Source of the DNA: Anaerolineales bacterium
GTDB lineage: Bacteria; Chloroflexota; Anaerolineae; Anaerolineales; UBA4823
Reading direction: 5' to 3'
Assembly: GCA_022865865.1 (NCBI GenBank)
Contig: JALHTN010000341.1
Span: 1 to 11,282, forward strand
Length of the DNA stretch: 11,282 nt
A program made the translations under genes and the position numbers. This document shows positions 1 to 8,555 of the stretch, in pieces; position 1 is the first letter of the stretch, and each line of letters begins with the position of its first letter. Under the pieces are notes generated by a model. That model was not told where the DNA came from. It was given only the letters and a program-made list of their open reading frames with translations, and searched no databases.

Positions 1-217
1 CCTAAATCGACAACGGGGGTTTATGAGCGGTGATCTTTACGGAGCACTAGCAGCTTATAATGGCGGTCCAGGTAACGCGATGACCTGGAAGAATCTGGTG
101 CCGCCTGATCCGGATTTGTATGTCGAAGTGATCCGCTTCGAAGAGACCCGCGATTATATTAAGGGGATATACGAGATCTTCAGCATCTACAAGCATCTGT
201 ATGACCGCACACCATAA
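1..217 (+). CDS. Lytic transglycosylase, C-terminal fragment (5' end outside window)
   Basis: The reading frame is open from base 2 to the TAA at 215-217, so this is the 3' end of a gene that begins before the window. The visible part contains GDLYGALAAYNGGPGNA followed by a Trp and then DLYVEVIRFEETRDYIKGIY. This is the typical end of the SLT (Slt70-type) catalytic domain: the AAYNxGPG block lines the glycan-binding groove, and the E/T-rich helix with a 'TRxYI' pattern closes the fold. Such enzymes cleave the MurNAc-GlcNAc bond of peptidoglycan with formation of a 1,6-anhydro product, outside the cytoplasmic membrane. The catalytic Glu, normally well upstream of the YNxGPG block, is not in the window. 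The internal ATG at 23 lies inside the domain and is not the true start. Family assignment is firm, but the subfamily and upstream domains cannot be seen. Confidence 0.85.
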   Translation, partial: LNRQRGFMSGDLYGALAAYNGGPGNAMTWKNLVPPDPDLYVEVIRFEETRDYIKGIYEIFSIYKHLYDRTP

Positions 218-370
218 TGGGTTGACATAAGATCTCAACAGCACAGTGCTGAGCCCACGGTTCTTGCCAGCGCCCATGATGAGCATGAGTCGCTAGATCT
301 GACCGCATCAAGTAATAATGTCGCTTGAAACGGAATTCAAGGTTTGTGAAATATAGTTGGTCGAAAAAAT

Positions 371-2077
371 TCAGGGAGTTTGGGTGTTCTCGACCTGTGT
401 CGAGACTGGTTCGAGAGCGCGTTCAGCAAGCAGGAACCATTTGACCACGTCAGCAAAACGGTCACTCGGTTGATATAACGAGCCAATTGTTACCCCATTG
501 ACACGTTGATCGATGCCATAATTGTAAATCGGATAGAAAAGCGGTAAGGCGGGGAGATCGCTGGCAAAACGCACCTGGAAATTGTTGTAGAGACGGATTC
601 GCTCGGAGCGATCCAATTCAACCCGCGCTTGTTCGAGATATTCGCTAGCCTGGCGGTCATTCCACATGGAATAGTTTTGTCCACCTGTTATTTGTGCTTG
701 ATCCCAGAAAGGATAAGGGTCAGGATCGGGTGAGCGTGTCAGGTTGATATCCACCAGCGCGGCATGATAATCCCGCGGGTCAAGAAAATCGCTTACCAGA
801 TTATCGGCATCGACAGCCTCCAAGTTCGCTTGAACGCCCAATCTCTCCCAATCCGCGGCGATAGCTTCTGCCAGCTGCTCGTATTTTGTCCCTTGTGGGT
901 AAACCAAATCGAATGACAGTGATTGACCCTCATCATTGGTTCGGACCTGATTGCCTGAGGCCGGGATCGAGTATCCTGCGGATCGTAGGATGTTAATGGC
1001 GCCTTCGGGGTCGTAGTCAATTTTCTCAATGCCATCATAATAAGCCCAGCTACCCGGGAAGACAGGTCCATGTGCGAGAGTCGCCTGACCCTCGTTGAGC
1101 TGGGTGATGATGCGCTGGCGGTCAATGCCCATCAGTAATGCCCGTCTGACATTGATATCCTGGAAATATGGCACCTGGGGGTTATCCAGGTTCAGGAAGA
1201 TCATGGAGAGTAATGGGACTTGGCCAGAATGCATATTGAGATTGGGTTCTTCTAAAGCTTGAGGCAGGATATCATTGGTTACCTGGCTGATGCCGAGTAC
1301 TTCTCCCGACTGGTATGCTGTGATGGCAGATTCCGGGTCTGGGTAATACTTGAAGATGAACTGCTCAATAAAGGCTGGATCGTGATAATAATCTTCAAAA
1401 GCAGTCAACGCTACGCCACTAATTTGATCTCCATCCACCAGGAAATTGTCAAAGCGGAAGGGACCACTGCCGACTGGCTGCAAATTAAACTCAGAATTGA
1501 TGATTTCTTCCGGTGAGAGATCACCCAATAGGTGCTGTGGGAGGATTCCAAAAGTCAGGTAGTCCAAGAATGGAGCATAGGGTTCAGGTAAGCGGAACTG
1601 GAGGGTATGTTCATCCAATGCTTCTGCTTCAACCTCCTGCCAAAGGCTGCGGATATCATCGGGCAACGGGAGTTCCTCTGAACGCATTAAGCTAATCGTG
1701 AAGACTACATCGTCGCTGGTGAGTGGTTGCCCGTCATGCCAAACCGCATTCGGGCGCAGTGAAACGTTGTAATTCTGACCGGATTGGGAAATACCCATTG
1801 ACTCGATTAGATCGTTGACCGGAATACCACGATCATCGAAGCGCAGTAAGCTGCTGAATATCAAGCGATCGACATCCTGGTCGACTGGATTTGTGTAATC
1901 CAAGACCGGATTAAATCGGTTGAATGAACCAATCAAGGCTTCGGAGTAAACACCGCCGGCAGATGGCTTGACTTCAGGTGTTATTGGGAGCAGCGAGGGT
2001 TGTTGGCTCAACAGCAAAAATGCAATTGCGGCCAAAGCAACAACTACGATCACGATCTGCCAAATTAGTTTTCTCAT
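371..2077 (-). CDS. Family 5 (oligopeptide/dipeptide-type) ABC transporter solute-binding protein, membrane-anchored
   Basis: This is a protein of about 568 residues. It has a hydrophobic N-terminal segment (IWQIVIVVVALAAIAFLLL) and then the SBP_bac_5 fold. Landmarks are the early 'DQDVDRLIFSSLLRFD' block, 'LRPNAVWHDGQPLTSDDVVFT', 'NVRRALLMGIDRQRI' in the middle, and the C-terminal 'LPLFYPIYNYG...VNGV' block. The family captures peptides, and sometimes sugars or nickel, outside the membrane and delivers them to an ABC permease. There is no lipobox Cys after the hydrophobic segment, so the protein is probably held by an uncleaved signal anchor rather than a lipid. I chose the ATG at 2077, giving MRKLIW. 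A TTG at 2086 in the same frame adds three residues, but it lies in the U-tract of a terminator-like hairpin. Neither start has a clear ribosome binding site. No permease or ATPase gene is next to it, so this is an orphan binding protein. It follows secG on the same strand after a gap of about 90 nt. Confidence 0.88.
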   Translation of the reverse strand: MRKLIWQIVIVVVALAAIAFLLLSQQPSLLPITPEVKPSAGGVYSEALIGSFNRFNPVLDYTNPVDQDVDRLIFSSLLRFDDRGIPVNDLIESMGISQSGQNYNVSLRPNAVWHDGQPLTSDDVVFTISLMRSEELPLPDDIRSLWQEVEAEALDEHTLQFRLPEPYAPFLDYLTFGILPQHLLGDLSPEEIINSEFNLQPVGSGPFRFDNFLVDGDQISGVALTAFEDYYHDPAFIEQFIFKYYPDPESAITAYQSGEVLGISQVTNDILPQALEEPNLNMHSGQVPLLSMIFLNLDNPQVPYFQDINVRRALLMGIDRQRIITQLNEGQATLAHGPVFPGSWAYYDGIEKIDYDPEGAINILRSAGYSIPASGNQVRTNDEGQSLSFDLVYPQGTKYEQLAEAIAADWERLGVQANLEAVDADNLVSDFLDPRDYHAALVDINLTRSPDPDPYPFWDQAQITGGQNYSMWNDRQASEYLEQARVELDRSERIRLYNNFQVRFASDLPALPLFYPIYNYGIDQRVNGVTIGSLYQPSDRFADVVKWFLLAERALEPVSTQVENTQTP

Positions 2078-2081
2078 AGGT

Positions 2082-2121
2082 AACAAAAATGGGCGTTCAC
2101 CGGCTGGGCCGTGAATCGCCC
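2082..2121 (-). terminator. Terminator-like hairpin between secG and the solute-binding protein gene
   Basis: Read on the minus strand, GGGCG-A-TTCAC pairs with GTGAA-CGCCC (arms 2111-2121 and 2091-2100, one bulged A). The stem is followed at once by ATTTTTGTT. This has the form of an intrinsic terminator placed about 45 nt after the secG stop codon. It ends only a few bases before the ATG of the next gene, so it could also act as an attenuator or translation-control hairpin for that gene. Confidence 0.6.
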
Positions 2122-2165
2122 ATAATTCGGCGAATTATTGACCTTGTCCTCGTTTTGAGCAAGGG

Positions 2166-2390
2166 TTATCCAGTAAACACGACAGTGGCCATGGCCAAAC
2201 CAAAAAAAACTACACTTATTGCGATTGTGAGCCTGAAAAGAGTTTTTTCAACCCCCCGCCTGGCTGAGAATACCGCACCTGTATCGGTGCCTCCTAAACC
2301 GCCCAATCCAGCGCCCTTACTTTGCAAGATGACGCTAAAAATCAAAGAAATTGACGTTATAATCATCGCAATATCCAAATATCTTTCCAC
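2166..2390 (-). CDS. secG: SecG, preprotein translocase subunit
   Basis: SecG is the small membrane subunit that helps SecYE and SecA move unfolded proteins across the cytoplasmic membrane. The 74-residue product has the two-helix layout of the family: helix 1 (about residues 5-23), the conserved cytoplasmic loop 'LQSKGAGLGGLGG' ending in 'SARRGVEKTLFR', and helix 2 (about residues 52-72). The length is normal. The start is GTG at 2390, supported by a GGAGG Shine-Dalgarno sequence 5 nt upstream and by a near-consensus promoter further upstream. The next gene on the strand is a secreted/anchored solute-binding protein, which would itself be a Sec substrate. Confidence 0.93.
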   Translation of the reverse strand: MERYLDIAMIITSISLIFSVILQSKGAGLGGLGGTDTGAVFSARRGVEKTLFRLTIAISVVFFGLAMATVVFTG

Positions 2391-2425
2391 AAAAGCCTCC
2401 GAGAAATACTGTTGTTAGCAGGCGG

Positions 2426-2454
2426 ATTATACCTTCCGTTATATGTTTCGTCAA
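2426..2454 (-). promoter_or_regulatory. Sigma-70-type promoter of secG
   Basis: On the minus strand a -35 box TTGACG (2449-2454) is separated by exactly 17 nt from a perfect -10 box TATAAT (2426-2431). The expected transcription start is near 2419, giving a leader of about 29 nt that contains the GGAGG ribosome binding site of secG. The -35 box lies only 7 bp from the start codon of the divergent PHP gene, so the two promoters must overlap. Confidence 0.85.
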
Positions 2455-2461
2455 ATGACTC

Positions 2462-3526
2462 ATGAATGAATTAATTATCAACCTTCATATGCACACCACC
2501 TACTCTGACGGATCCGGTACGCATGCGGATATCGTTACCGCCGCTTTGGCGACCGGGTTAGATGCTGTCATAACCACCGACCATAATGTCCTGGTAACCG
2601 GTCCGGCCAGGTATTATCAGGAAGGAGATCGCAAAGTGCTGATGCTGGTCGGAGAAGAGGTTCATGATCAAACCGCGAATCCCCAGAAGAATCATTTGCT
2701 GGTGATAGGTGCTTCAAAGGAAATGGCGAATCTTGCAGGAGATACCCAGCATCTGGTAGACAGCGTTAAAAAAGCTGGCGGATTAGCTTTTATTGCCCAC
2801 CCGGTCGATCCAGCCGCTCCAGCCTTTGGTGAGCCGGATATCTCCTGGGAGAAATGGGAGGTGGAAAATTTCACCGGCATTGAATTGTGGAATGCAATGT
2901 CTGAATTCAAGTCATTGATGAAGGATTGGTTTCGAGCGGTTTACTATGCATTTAATCCTAAATTGGTAGGTCGGGGACCGTTTTCTGCTGCAATCGAAAA
3001 ATGGGACCAGTTATTGGAAAGCGGTAAGCAGGTAGTTGCAGTGGGTGGCTCTGACGCTCATGCATTTCGGGTATCCGTGGGACCCATACGAAGGACAATT
3101 TTCCCTTATAAATTTCACTTCCAGGCTGTCAATACACACTTGATCACTGAAAAACCTTTAAAAGGAGAACTCAACCATGATCGAGGCATCATCCTGGAAG
3201 CACTCGCGAAAGGGCATGCATTTATCGGGTACGATCTACCTGCAGCGACTCGCGGATTTCGATTTACTGCCCAGGGCAAAGATGGAACAGCTTTGATGGG
3301 GGATGAGATCGCTCTCAACCAAGGTGTTACTTTGCAGATTCACCTCCCGCAGCGGGAAGAATGTCGCTTGCTTAGGAATGGGAAGGTGATCAAAACGTGG
3401 ACTAAACGTGAAATATGCAGCTATATTGCCACCGAGGTAGGAGTGTACCGGATTGAAGTTTTCCTTCGCTATCTGGGTAAAAGACGGGCGTGGATCTTCA
3501 GCAATCCAATTTATATTAGAGAATAA
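2462..3526 (+). CDS. PHP-domain metal-dependent hydrolase (CehA/McbA-like)
   Basis: This 354-residue protein has the metal-binding set of the PHP (polymerase and histidinol phosphatase) superfamily: H9-x-H11 with D16, D40-H41 (TTDHN), E65/E66 (GEEV), H78 (NHLLVIG), H113 (IAHP) and D198-x-H200 (GSDAH). PHP enzymes use two or three divalent metals to hydrolyse phosphoesters or related bonds. The extra C-terminal region (about 260-354), predicted to be beta-rich with 'LLRNGKVIKTW', resembles the accessory domain of CehA/McbA-type hydrolases. The true substrate cannot be told from sequence. The start is fixed, since HxH begins at residue 9 and no other in-frame start codon fits. It has no visible Shine-Dalgarno sequence. 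The gene is divergent from secG and is followed by uvrB on the same strand after 127 nt. Confidence 0.85.
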   Translation: MNELIINLHMHTTYSDGSGTHADIVTAALATGLDAVITTDHNVLVTGPARYYQEGDRKVLMLVGEEVHDQTANPQKNHLLVIGASKEMANLAGDTQHLVDSVKKAGGLAFIAHPVDPAAPAFGEPDISWEKWEVENFTGIELWNAMSEFKSLMKDWFRAVYYAFNPKLVGRGPFSAAIEKWDQLLESGKQVVAVGGSDAHAFRVSVGPIRRTIFPYKFHFQAVNTHLITEKPLKGELNHDRGIILEALAKGHAFIGYDLPAATRGFRFTAQGKDGTALMGDEIALNQGVTLQIHLPQREECRLLRNGKVIKTWTKREICSYIATEVGVYRIEVFLRYLGKRRAWIFSNPIYIRE

Positions 3527-3540
3527 TCTGCTGTACTGGA

Positions 3541-3580
3541 TTGGAAATTAGCCAGGACTATAGTCATAATCCGAATTATG
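3541..3580 (+). promoter_or_regulatory. Candidate uvrB promoter with overlapping palindromes
   Basis: A possible -35 TTGGAA (3541-3546) and -10 CATAAT (3565-3570) are spaced by 18 nt. A perfect 10-bp palindrome GACTATAGTC (3556-3565) abuts the -10. The inverted repeat CATAAT-ccga-ATTATG (3565-3580) covers the -10 and the expected start point. Symmetric elements here would suit a repressor of an excision-repair gene, but the regulator is not identified. The promoter boxes are only a fair match. Confidence 0.4.
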
Positions 3581-3653
3581 TTATCGTTAAGGTTCTTGCA
3601 GATGTTCACCTGAGAAGGGTTTAGGACTTTCTTACTTTAATCCAAGAGGTTTT

Positions 3654-5690
3654 ATGGAATTCAAACTTCAAGCGCCATTTCAACCAACAGGAGATCAACC
3701 AGAAGCTATCCGGCTGCTGGTAAAAGGGATCAATAATGAAGCGCAAGATCAGGTGCTGCTTGGGGCTACGGGAACCGGTAAAACGTATACCATTGCATCG
3801 GTAATTGACCAGATCCAAAAGCCAACCCTGATCATGGCTCATAACAAAACGCTTGCAGCGCAGCTATATGCGGAATTCAAAGATTTCTTCCCCGAAAACG
3901 CAGTTGAATACTTCGTCTCCTATTATGATTACTACCAGCCGGAAGCATATGTACCGCGCCATGATCTTTTCATTGAGAAGGAAACCGATGTAAATGAGGA
4001 GATTGAAAGACTGCGGCTGGCTGCCACTACTGCTCTGATGTCGCGTAAAGATGTGATCATCGTTGCCTCGGTCTCATGTATATACGGGCTTGGGAATCCA
4101 GAGGCTTATGGCCGCGTGGTGATCAATCTGGAAAGTGGGAACGTATACCGGCGTAATTCACTTCTGAGGCAGATGGTTGAGAGCCATTACGAGCGCAATG
4201 ATATGGAATTGCGCCCTGGTACATTCCGGGTGCGGGGAGATACCTTGGAAGTAATCCCTGCATATCAAGATAAATTTGGTTACCGGATCACATTCTTTGG
4301 AGATGAAGTTGAACGGATTGTTGAATTTAACCCTGTGACAGGTGAACTTCGCAGAGAATTGTCTTCGATTGCAATATATCCCGCCAAACATTTCATCACA
4401 GAAGAAGATAAGTTGAAGGCAGCGATCAAGGACATTGAGGATGAATTAGGCGAGAGAATTGATCATTTCAAAACAGAGGAAAAACTACTGGAAGCTCAGC
4501 GCCTGGAACAGCGCACGTTATATGACCTGGAAATGCTGCGAGAAGTGGGCTACTGCTCGGGTATAGAAAACTACTCCCGACATATGGACCAACGAGAGGC
4601 TGGTTCCCATCCCTGGACCCTCATGGACTATTTCCCCGCTGATTACATGTTGGTAATAGACGAATCTCATATGACGATTCCGCAAGTGCGCGGTATGTTT
4701 AACGGCGATCGCTCACGGAAAGAAGTGCTGGTAAATTATGGGTTTCGACTGCCATCCGCGCTCGATAATCGCCCATTAACTTTCGACGAATTTGAAGAGC
4801 ACATGGGTTACACCATATATACCTCCGCCACTCCCGGACCTTATGAACTCAAGAAAACAGATCAAGTTGTGGAACAGATAATCCGCCCAACGGGTTTGGT
4901 AGACCCACAAGTCGAAGTGAGACCGATTGAAGGTCAGGTGGACGACTTAATTACGGAAATCAACCAGCGAGTGGAGCGTGGTGAACGCACCCTGGTGACA
5001 ACCTTGACCAAGCGAATGGCGGAGAAGTTATCTGATTACCTGATGGAAATGGGCGTGAAAGTCCATTATTTACACTCCGAGATCGACACGCTTGAAAGAG
5101 TAGGGATTTTGCGCGATCTGCGACTGGGAGTGTTCGATGTCGTTGTTGGAATTAACTTGTTGAGAGAGGGTCTGGATTTACCAGAAGTCTCATTAGTAGC
5201 CATCCTGGATGCAGATAAGGAGGGATTTCTACGTTCAGGCACCGCGTTAATCCAGACCATAGGACGGGCGGCGCGCCATGTGCGGGGCAAGGTGATCATG
5301 TATGCTGACAAAGTCACGGATTCTATGCAAAGAGCGCTAGATGAGACAAACCGCCGCCGGGAAATACAAGCCGCATATAACGAAGAACATGGTATTGAAC
5401 CAATGAGCATCATCAAACAAGTACGCGACCTGACAGACCAAGTCACCATGCACTCTGTTGCTGAATCGAAAACGGAATACCGAATCGATGGCGCTGCGGG
5501 TTTACCTGAATCTGAAATCCGGAACTTGATCACTGAGATGGAAAAGCAGATGAAGATCGCGGCCCAAGATTTGGAATTCGAAAAAGCGGCTGTGCTGCGG
5601 GATCAAATTTTTGAATTACGGAATATATTAGCAGAAGAGTCAAATCTGCCACCATGGGAAAAGATAAAACTATTGGCTGGTGAGGAGTGA
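3654..5690 (+). CDS. uvrB: UvrB, excinuclease ABC subunit B
   Basis: UvrB is the damage-verifying helicase-like subunit of bacterial nucleotide excision repair. It is loaded by UvrA, opens the DNA around a lesion and recruits UvrC for incision. At 678 residues it has the usual length and all expected parts: Walker A GATGTGKT at 37-44, the damage-probing beta-hairpin [10 protein letters not shown] at 90-99, Walker B DESH at 336-339, '[10 protein letters not shown]', the late helicase motifs '[30 protein letters not shown]' (given here only as landmark pieces) and 'QTIGRAARH', and a C-terminal UVR coiled-coil motif (about 622-657) that contacts UvrC. The ATG at 3654 has an AAGAGG Shine-Dalgarno sequence 4 nt upstream. 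It is convergent with the GGDEF/HD-GYP gene, with 71 nt between the stop codons and no clear hairpin terminator. Confidence 0.98.
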   Translation: MEFKLQAPFQPTGDQPEAIRLLVKGINNEAQDQVLLGATGTGKTYTIASVIDQIQKPTLIMAHNKTLAAQLYAEFKDFFPENAVEYFVSYYDYYQPEAYVPRHDLFIEKETDVNEEIERLRLAATTALMSRKDVIIVASVSCIYGLGNPEAYGRVVINLESGNVYRRNSLLRQMVESHYERNDMELRPGTFRVRGDTLEVIPAYQDKFGYRITFFGDEVERIVEFNPVTGELRRELSSIAIYPAKHFITEEDKLKAAIKDIEDELGERIDHFKTEEKLLEAQRLEQRTLYDLEMLREVGYCSGIENYSRHMDQREAGSHPWTLMDYFPADYMLVIDESHMTIPQVRGMFNGDRSRKEVLVNYGFRLPSALDNRPLTFDEFEEHMGYTIYTSATPGPYELKKTDQVVEQIIRPTGLVDPQVEVRPIEGQVDDLITEINQRVERGERTLVTTLTKRMAEKLSDYLMEMGVKVHYLHSEIDTLERVGILRDLRLGVFDVVVGINLLREGLDLPEVSLVAILDADKEGFLRSGTALIQTIGRAARHVRGKVIMYADKVTDSMQRALDETNRRREIQAAYNEEHGIEPMSIIKQVRDLTDQVTMHSVAESKTEYRIDGAAGLPESEIRNLITEMEKQMKIAAQDLEFEKAAVLRDQIFELRNILAEESNLPPWEKIKLLAGEE

Positions 5691-5761
5691 GGTTTATGTC
5701 AAACTCTATTCCCTTTCCCAGACTGATATCAAAGCAATAATGTTAATTTGCATTGAATTGA

Positions 5762-8503
5762 TTAATTTTCAACTACTGAATGCGCTTCTGGATTTACGAA
5801 AGCATATTCACACTGCTCAACAGTCAGTTTTTCTGCGGAATTGACCAGGAGATATTCATTTCGTTCCTGCAAAATCTGCAGCATAGTCTCGATGATCATG
5901 GGATCAAATTGGCTTCCTGAATTTCTTATTAATTCTTCTTCGATCCGATTGAAACTCAATGCACGTCGATATGGACGGTCGGAGGCCATCGCTTCGACAG
6001 CATCTGCGATGGCGATGATGCGAGCTTCGATAGGAGTGTCCTGTCCTTTGAGGCGATCCGGGTATCCGCTGCCATCATAGCGTTCGTGATGGTGGCGGAC
6101 GATGGGTGCCAGATGCTTGAGAGAATGAGCCTTTTCCAGGATGTCTGAGCCAAGAGTGGTATGTCGTTGGATGATCTGGTACTCCTTCTCCGTTAAGGGG
6201 AAGGGTTTTAACAGGATAGCGTCTGGTATTCCGATTTTTCCAATGTCGTGGAGCAAGCCAGCTTTGCGGATTAGTTCGATACTTTCTGGAGGCAGACCTA
6301 ATTTTTTAGCGATCAAAACCGAATAACGGGTCACATATTGGGAATGACCCAACGTGAAAGGATCGCGCAAATCGATCACCTCTGCCAGGGCAATCAACAA
6401 ATCTTCATTGAGCAGCGAAATCTGATCTGAACTACTTTCAAGTAGTTGATTCTTCCCGCGCAGCTCATTTACCATTGAAATGGTGCGATCGATGTACTGT
6501 TTTACACTGAGCCGGAGCATCAGCAGCGGGATCATTATGACAGCTAGTCCGATAAAACCTGTAGTTTGATAGCCCAAAATCAGCGCATAGGCGATTAATC
6601 CCATGGAGATGTAATACGGAGTTAGCCAGCTAAATTTTTCTTTCCACACTTGCCGGAATGAGATGCCAGCGTCGATATTTATCGCCAAGGCAATTAATAT
6701 CGTTGTGCTGAGGAAGACGAGCAGGGCTGAAATCACGGAAATCAGAAGTTGTACGATCAGGGAATAATCGGTAAATGTTTTACCAGCCAACAGGATCAAA
6801 CCGGATAACAGCAATCCAGCAATAATCTGATTGATGCTGTTAAAGACAAAGCGGTTAAGAGGGCTGTGATGTTTAAATTTAGCAACCAGAGCGAAGGTGA
6901 GACCCAATACCACCGCTCCAATAGGTCCGTAAAGTAATGTTCCTGCAAGAATTGGAGCTGCCGAAGTGGATACGGATGTGTTCTTAACATAGATGTCGAT
7001 CGATAATACTTCTGTGACGACTACCATCAATGCAAATAAGACCAGGCCGAACCAATCGATACCTGGAACTGCAGCATTGATAAACAGACTTAATGGGAAA
7101 GCGACCAGGATCAATATACCGATAAAAAGGTTGATAAGCCAGCTTGGTCGCGGTTTGGCATCGGGTTGAGGGGGTGGTTCGGGATTCTTGGATCCTGGTT
7201 CTATTTGAGATGGTTTTTTCGGTAGGGAGTGAGGTGTATTTTCTAATTTGCTGTGCGTGGTAATGTTTTCCACGGGCAGGCTAATTCGGTCCAGCGGGAT
7301 TTCATCGCCAGGTTCGTACAGCACCTCGAAACCTTGGTCAGTATATACGCAGGTACGATTGCGGCCAGATAATTTTGAATGGTAAAGCGCGGAATCAGCA
7401 TTATGAATGATCTCATTAGGTGTCTCTGAGAACCTTATCCTACCGGCAACTCCAAAACTAACAGTGACTTTGATCGGGTTGATTCTGGTTTGGATCGAGA
7501 ATTTTGTCTGGTCAATGGTGGTGCGAATTTCCTCGATCACCTGAAAGGCTTCCTTTTGGGTCGTCTCTGGCATGAGGATGATAAACTCCTCACCGCCAAA
7601 ACGGGCGACAACGTCGAATTCGCGCAGCGAGTCCTTGAGGAGATTGGCAACACCAATTAATACTTCATCCCCAGCGAGATGCCCATAAGTATTATTAATG
7701 TTGCGAAGCAGATCTAGATCAGCAAGTACTACCGTAAGCGGGCGGTCAAAATTGTGAGCGCGTTCAAGCTCCTTTTTTAATACTTTGGAAAAATACTTCG
7801 CATTGTAGAGTCCTGTTTTTGAGTCAATCTCGGTTTTCCGTTCTAATGCAGGAACCTTCAAAGTGGTAAAGATCAGGTAAAGCGGCAGGATGGCTAGCGG
7901 AATTGCGAATGGATTAATAATCCAGATCAATGCAGCACCGGCTCCCATGCACAGGAGAGTGAAATCTATCATCAATGGGAGTACATCGAAGAGTCCAGAT
8001 TTTGAGAAGTTTTCCCCACGAGCCAGCCAAACCACCAATGCGATCAGCAGGTGATTAAATAAGGTAAAAAATGCCAGGCTGGTAATAATTCCAAGCACGC
8101 CTTCTAATGAGACCAAAGACATCGAGGGATTGATGAATTGGTAGAGAAATCCGGAAAGGTAAGCAACGATGACGAAAGAGGCGATATTGAATCCCTGAAT
8201 AAACCAAGGAGATTTATGCCAGGCCCAATCCACCAAATTCGATGTGACAATTACGACGATGCAAGCTTCAACGCCCAGCAAGGCGAGGGTAAACCCATAA
8301 ACCATGAAGCTGATATTGTAGTGTGATCTATTTGTTGTGCCCTCGACCTTGAAAAATAAGGTCACGGATGCCAGGCTGCTCAAGGCAAGGATTGACAAAT
8401 AATTACCCCAATCCGAATTGAGTGCCAACGAGGCGAAAATCGCAAATCCGGTGACGATGGTGAGGATGATATAGGTTTTGGTTTGCCAGGAAAAATCTTT
8501 CAT
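5762..8503 (-). CDS. Bifunctional membrane GGDEF / HD-GYP cyclic-di-GMP enzyme with duplicated membrane sensor
   Basis: The 913-residue product is built as [membrane domain 1, about 10-220]-[GGDEF, about 225-388]-[Pro-rich linker, about 420-454]-[membrane domain 2, about 455-668]-[HD-GYP, about 690-885]. The diguanylate cyclase half looks active: GGEEF at 303-307, metal-site Asp near 262/264, GHLAGD at 274-279. It also carries an inhibitory I-site, R294-x-x-D297, exactly five residues before GGEEF. The phosphodiesterase half keeps the HD-GYP set: H720, H752-D753 with K756, H781, H806 and G811-x-G813-Y814-P815, plus D834. It should therefore both make c-di-GMP from GTP and hydrolyse it, at the cytoplasmic face of the membrane. 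The two membrane domains are related to each other. The ATG at 8503 has an AGGAA site about 7 nt upstream. It lies 52 nt after the S8 protease gene with no terminator between, so co-transcription is likely. The signal sensed by the membrane domains is unknown. Confidence 0.93.
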   Translation of the reverse strand: MKDFSWQTKTYIILTIVTGFAIFASLALNSDWGNYLSILALSSLASVTLFFKVEGTTNRSHYNISFMVYGFTLALLGVEACIVVIVTSNLVDWAWHKSPWFIQGFNIASFVIVAYLSGFLYQFINPSMSLVSLEGVLGIITSLAFFTLFNHLLIALVVWLARGENFSKSGLFDVLPLMIDFTLLCMGAGAALIWIINPFAIPLAILPLYLIFTTLKVPALERKTEIDSKTGLYNAKYFSKVLKKELERAHNFDRPLTVVLADLDLLRNINNTYGHLAGDEVLIGVANLLKDSLREFDVVARFGGEEFIILMPETTQKEAFQVIEEIRTTIDQTKFSIQTRINPIKVTVSFGVAGRIRFSETPNEIIHNADSALYHSKLSGRNRTCVYTDQGFEVLYEPGDEIPLDRISLPVENITTHSKLENTPHSLPKKPSQIEPGSKNPEPPPQPDAKPRPSWLINLFIGILILVAFPLSLFINAAVPGIDWFGLVLFALMVVVTEVLSIDIYVKNTSVSTSAAPILAGTLLYGPIGAVVLGLTFALVAKFKHHSPLNRFVFNSINQIIAGLLLSGLILLAGKTFTDYSLIVQLLISVISALLVFLSTTILIALAINIDAGISFRQVWKEKFSWLTPYYISMGLIAYALILGYQTTGFIGLAVIMIPLLMLRLSVKQYIDRTISMVNELRGKNQLLESSSDQISLLNEDLLIALAEVIDLRDPFTLGHSQYVTRYSVLIAKKLGLPPESIELIRKAGLLHDIGKIGIPDAILLKPFPLTEKEYQIIQRHTTLGSDILEKAHSLKHLAPIVRHHHERYDGSGYPDRLKGQDTPIEARIIAIADAVEAMASDRPYRRALSFNRIEEELIRNSGSQFDPMIIETMLQILQERNEYLLVNSAEKLTVEQCEYAFVNPEAHSVVEN

Positions 8504-8555
8504 CGTGATTTCCTATTGTGCTGAGAGAGGATGGACAATAACTCCTGATGATTAA

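Noticed and set aside
239..251. Palindrome CAGCAC-a-GTGCTG after the lytic transglycosylase gene
   Set aside because: Its loop is too short for a stable RNA hairpin as written and no U-tract follows. It is a chance-sized palindrome, so I did not call it a terminator.
47..286. 79-residue minus-strand ORF over the transglycosylase end
   Set aside because: It is antisense to a clearly conserved coding frame and has no recognisable domain or ribosome binding site.
324..341. CTTGAA-N6-TTCAAG inverted repeat between the convergent genes
   Set aside because: The stem is short and AT-rich and has no run of T on the correct side, so a terminator call is not supported.
2089..2418. 109-residue plus-strand ORF covering the secG gene
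   Set aside because: It is the reverse-strand shadow of secG. The secG frame has family motifs, a promoter and a Shine-Dalgarno sequence.
5066..5533. 155-residue minus-strand ORF inside uvrB
   Set aside because: It is Ser/Arg-rich, antisense to the conserved helicase motifs and UVR region of uvrB, and has no own signals.
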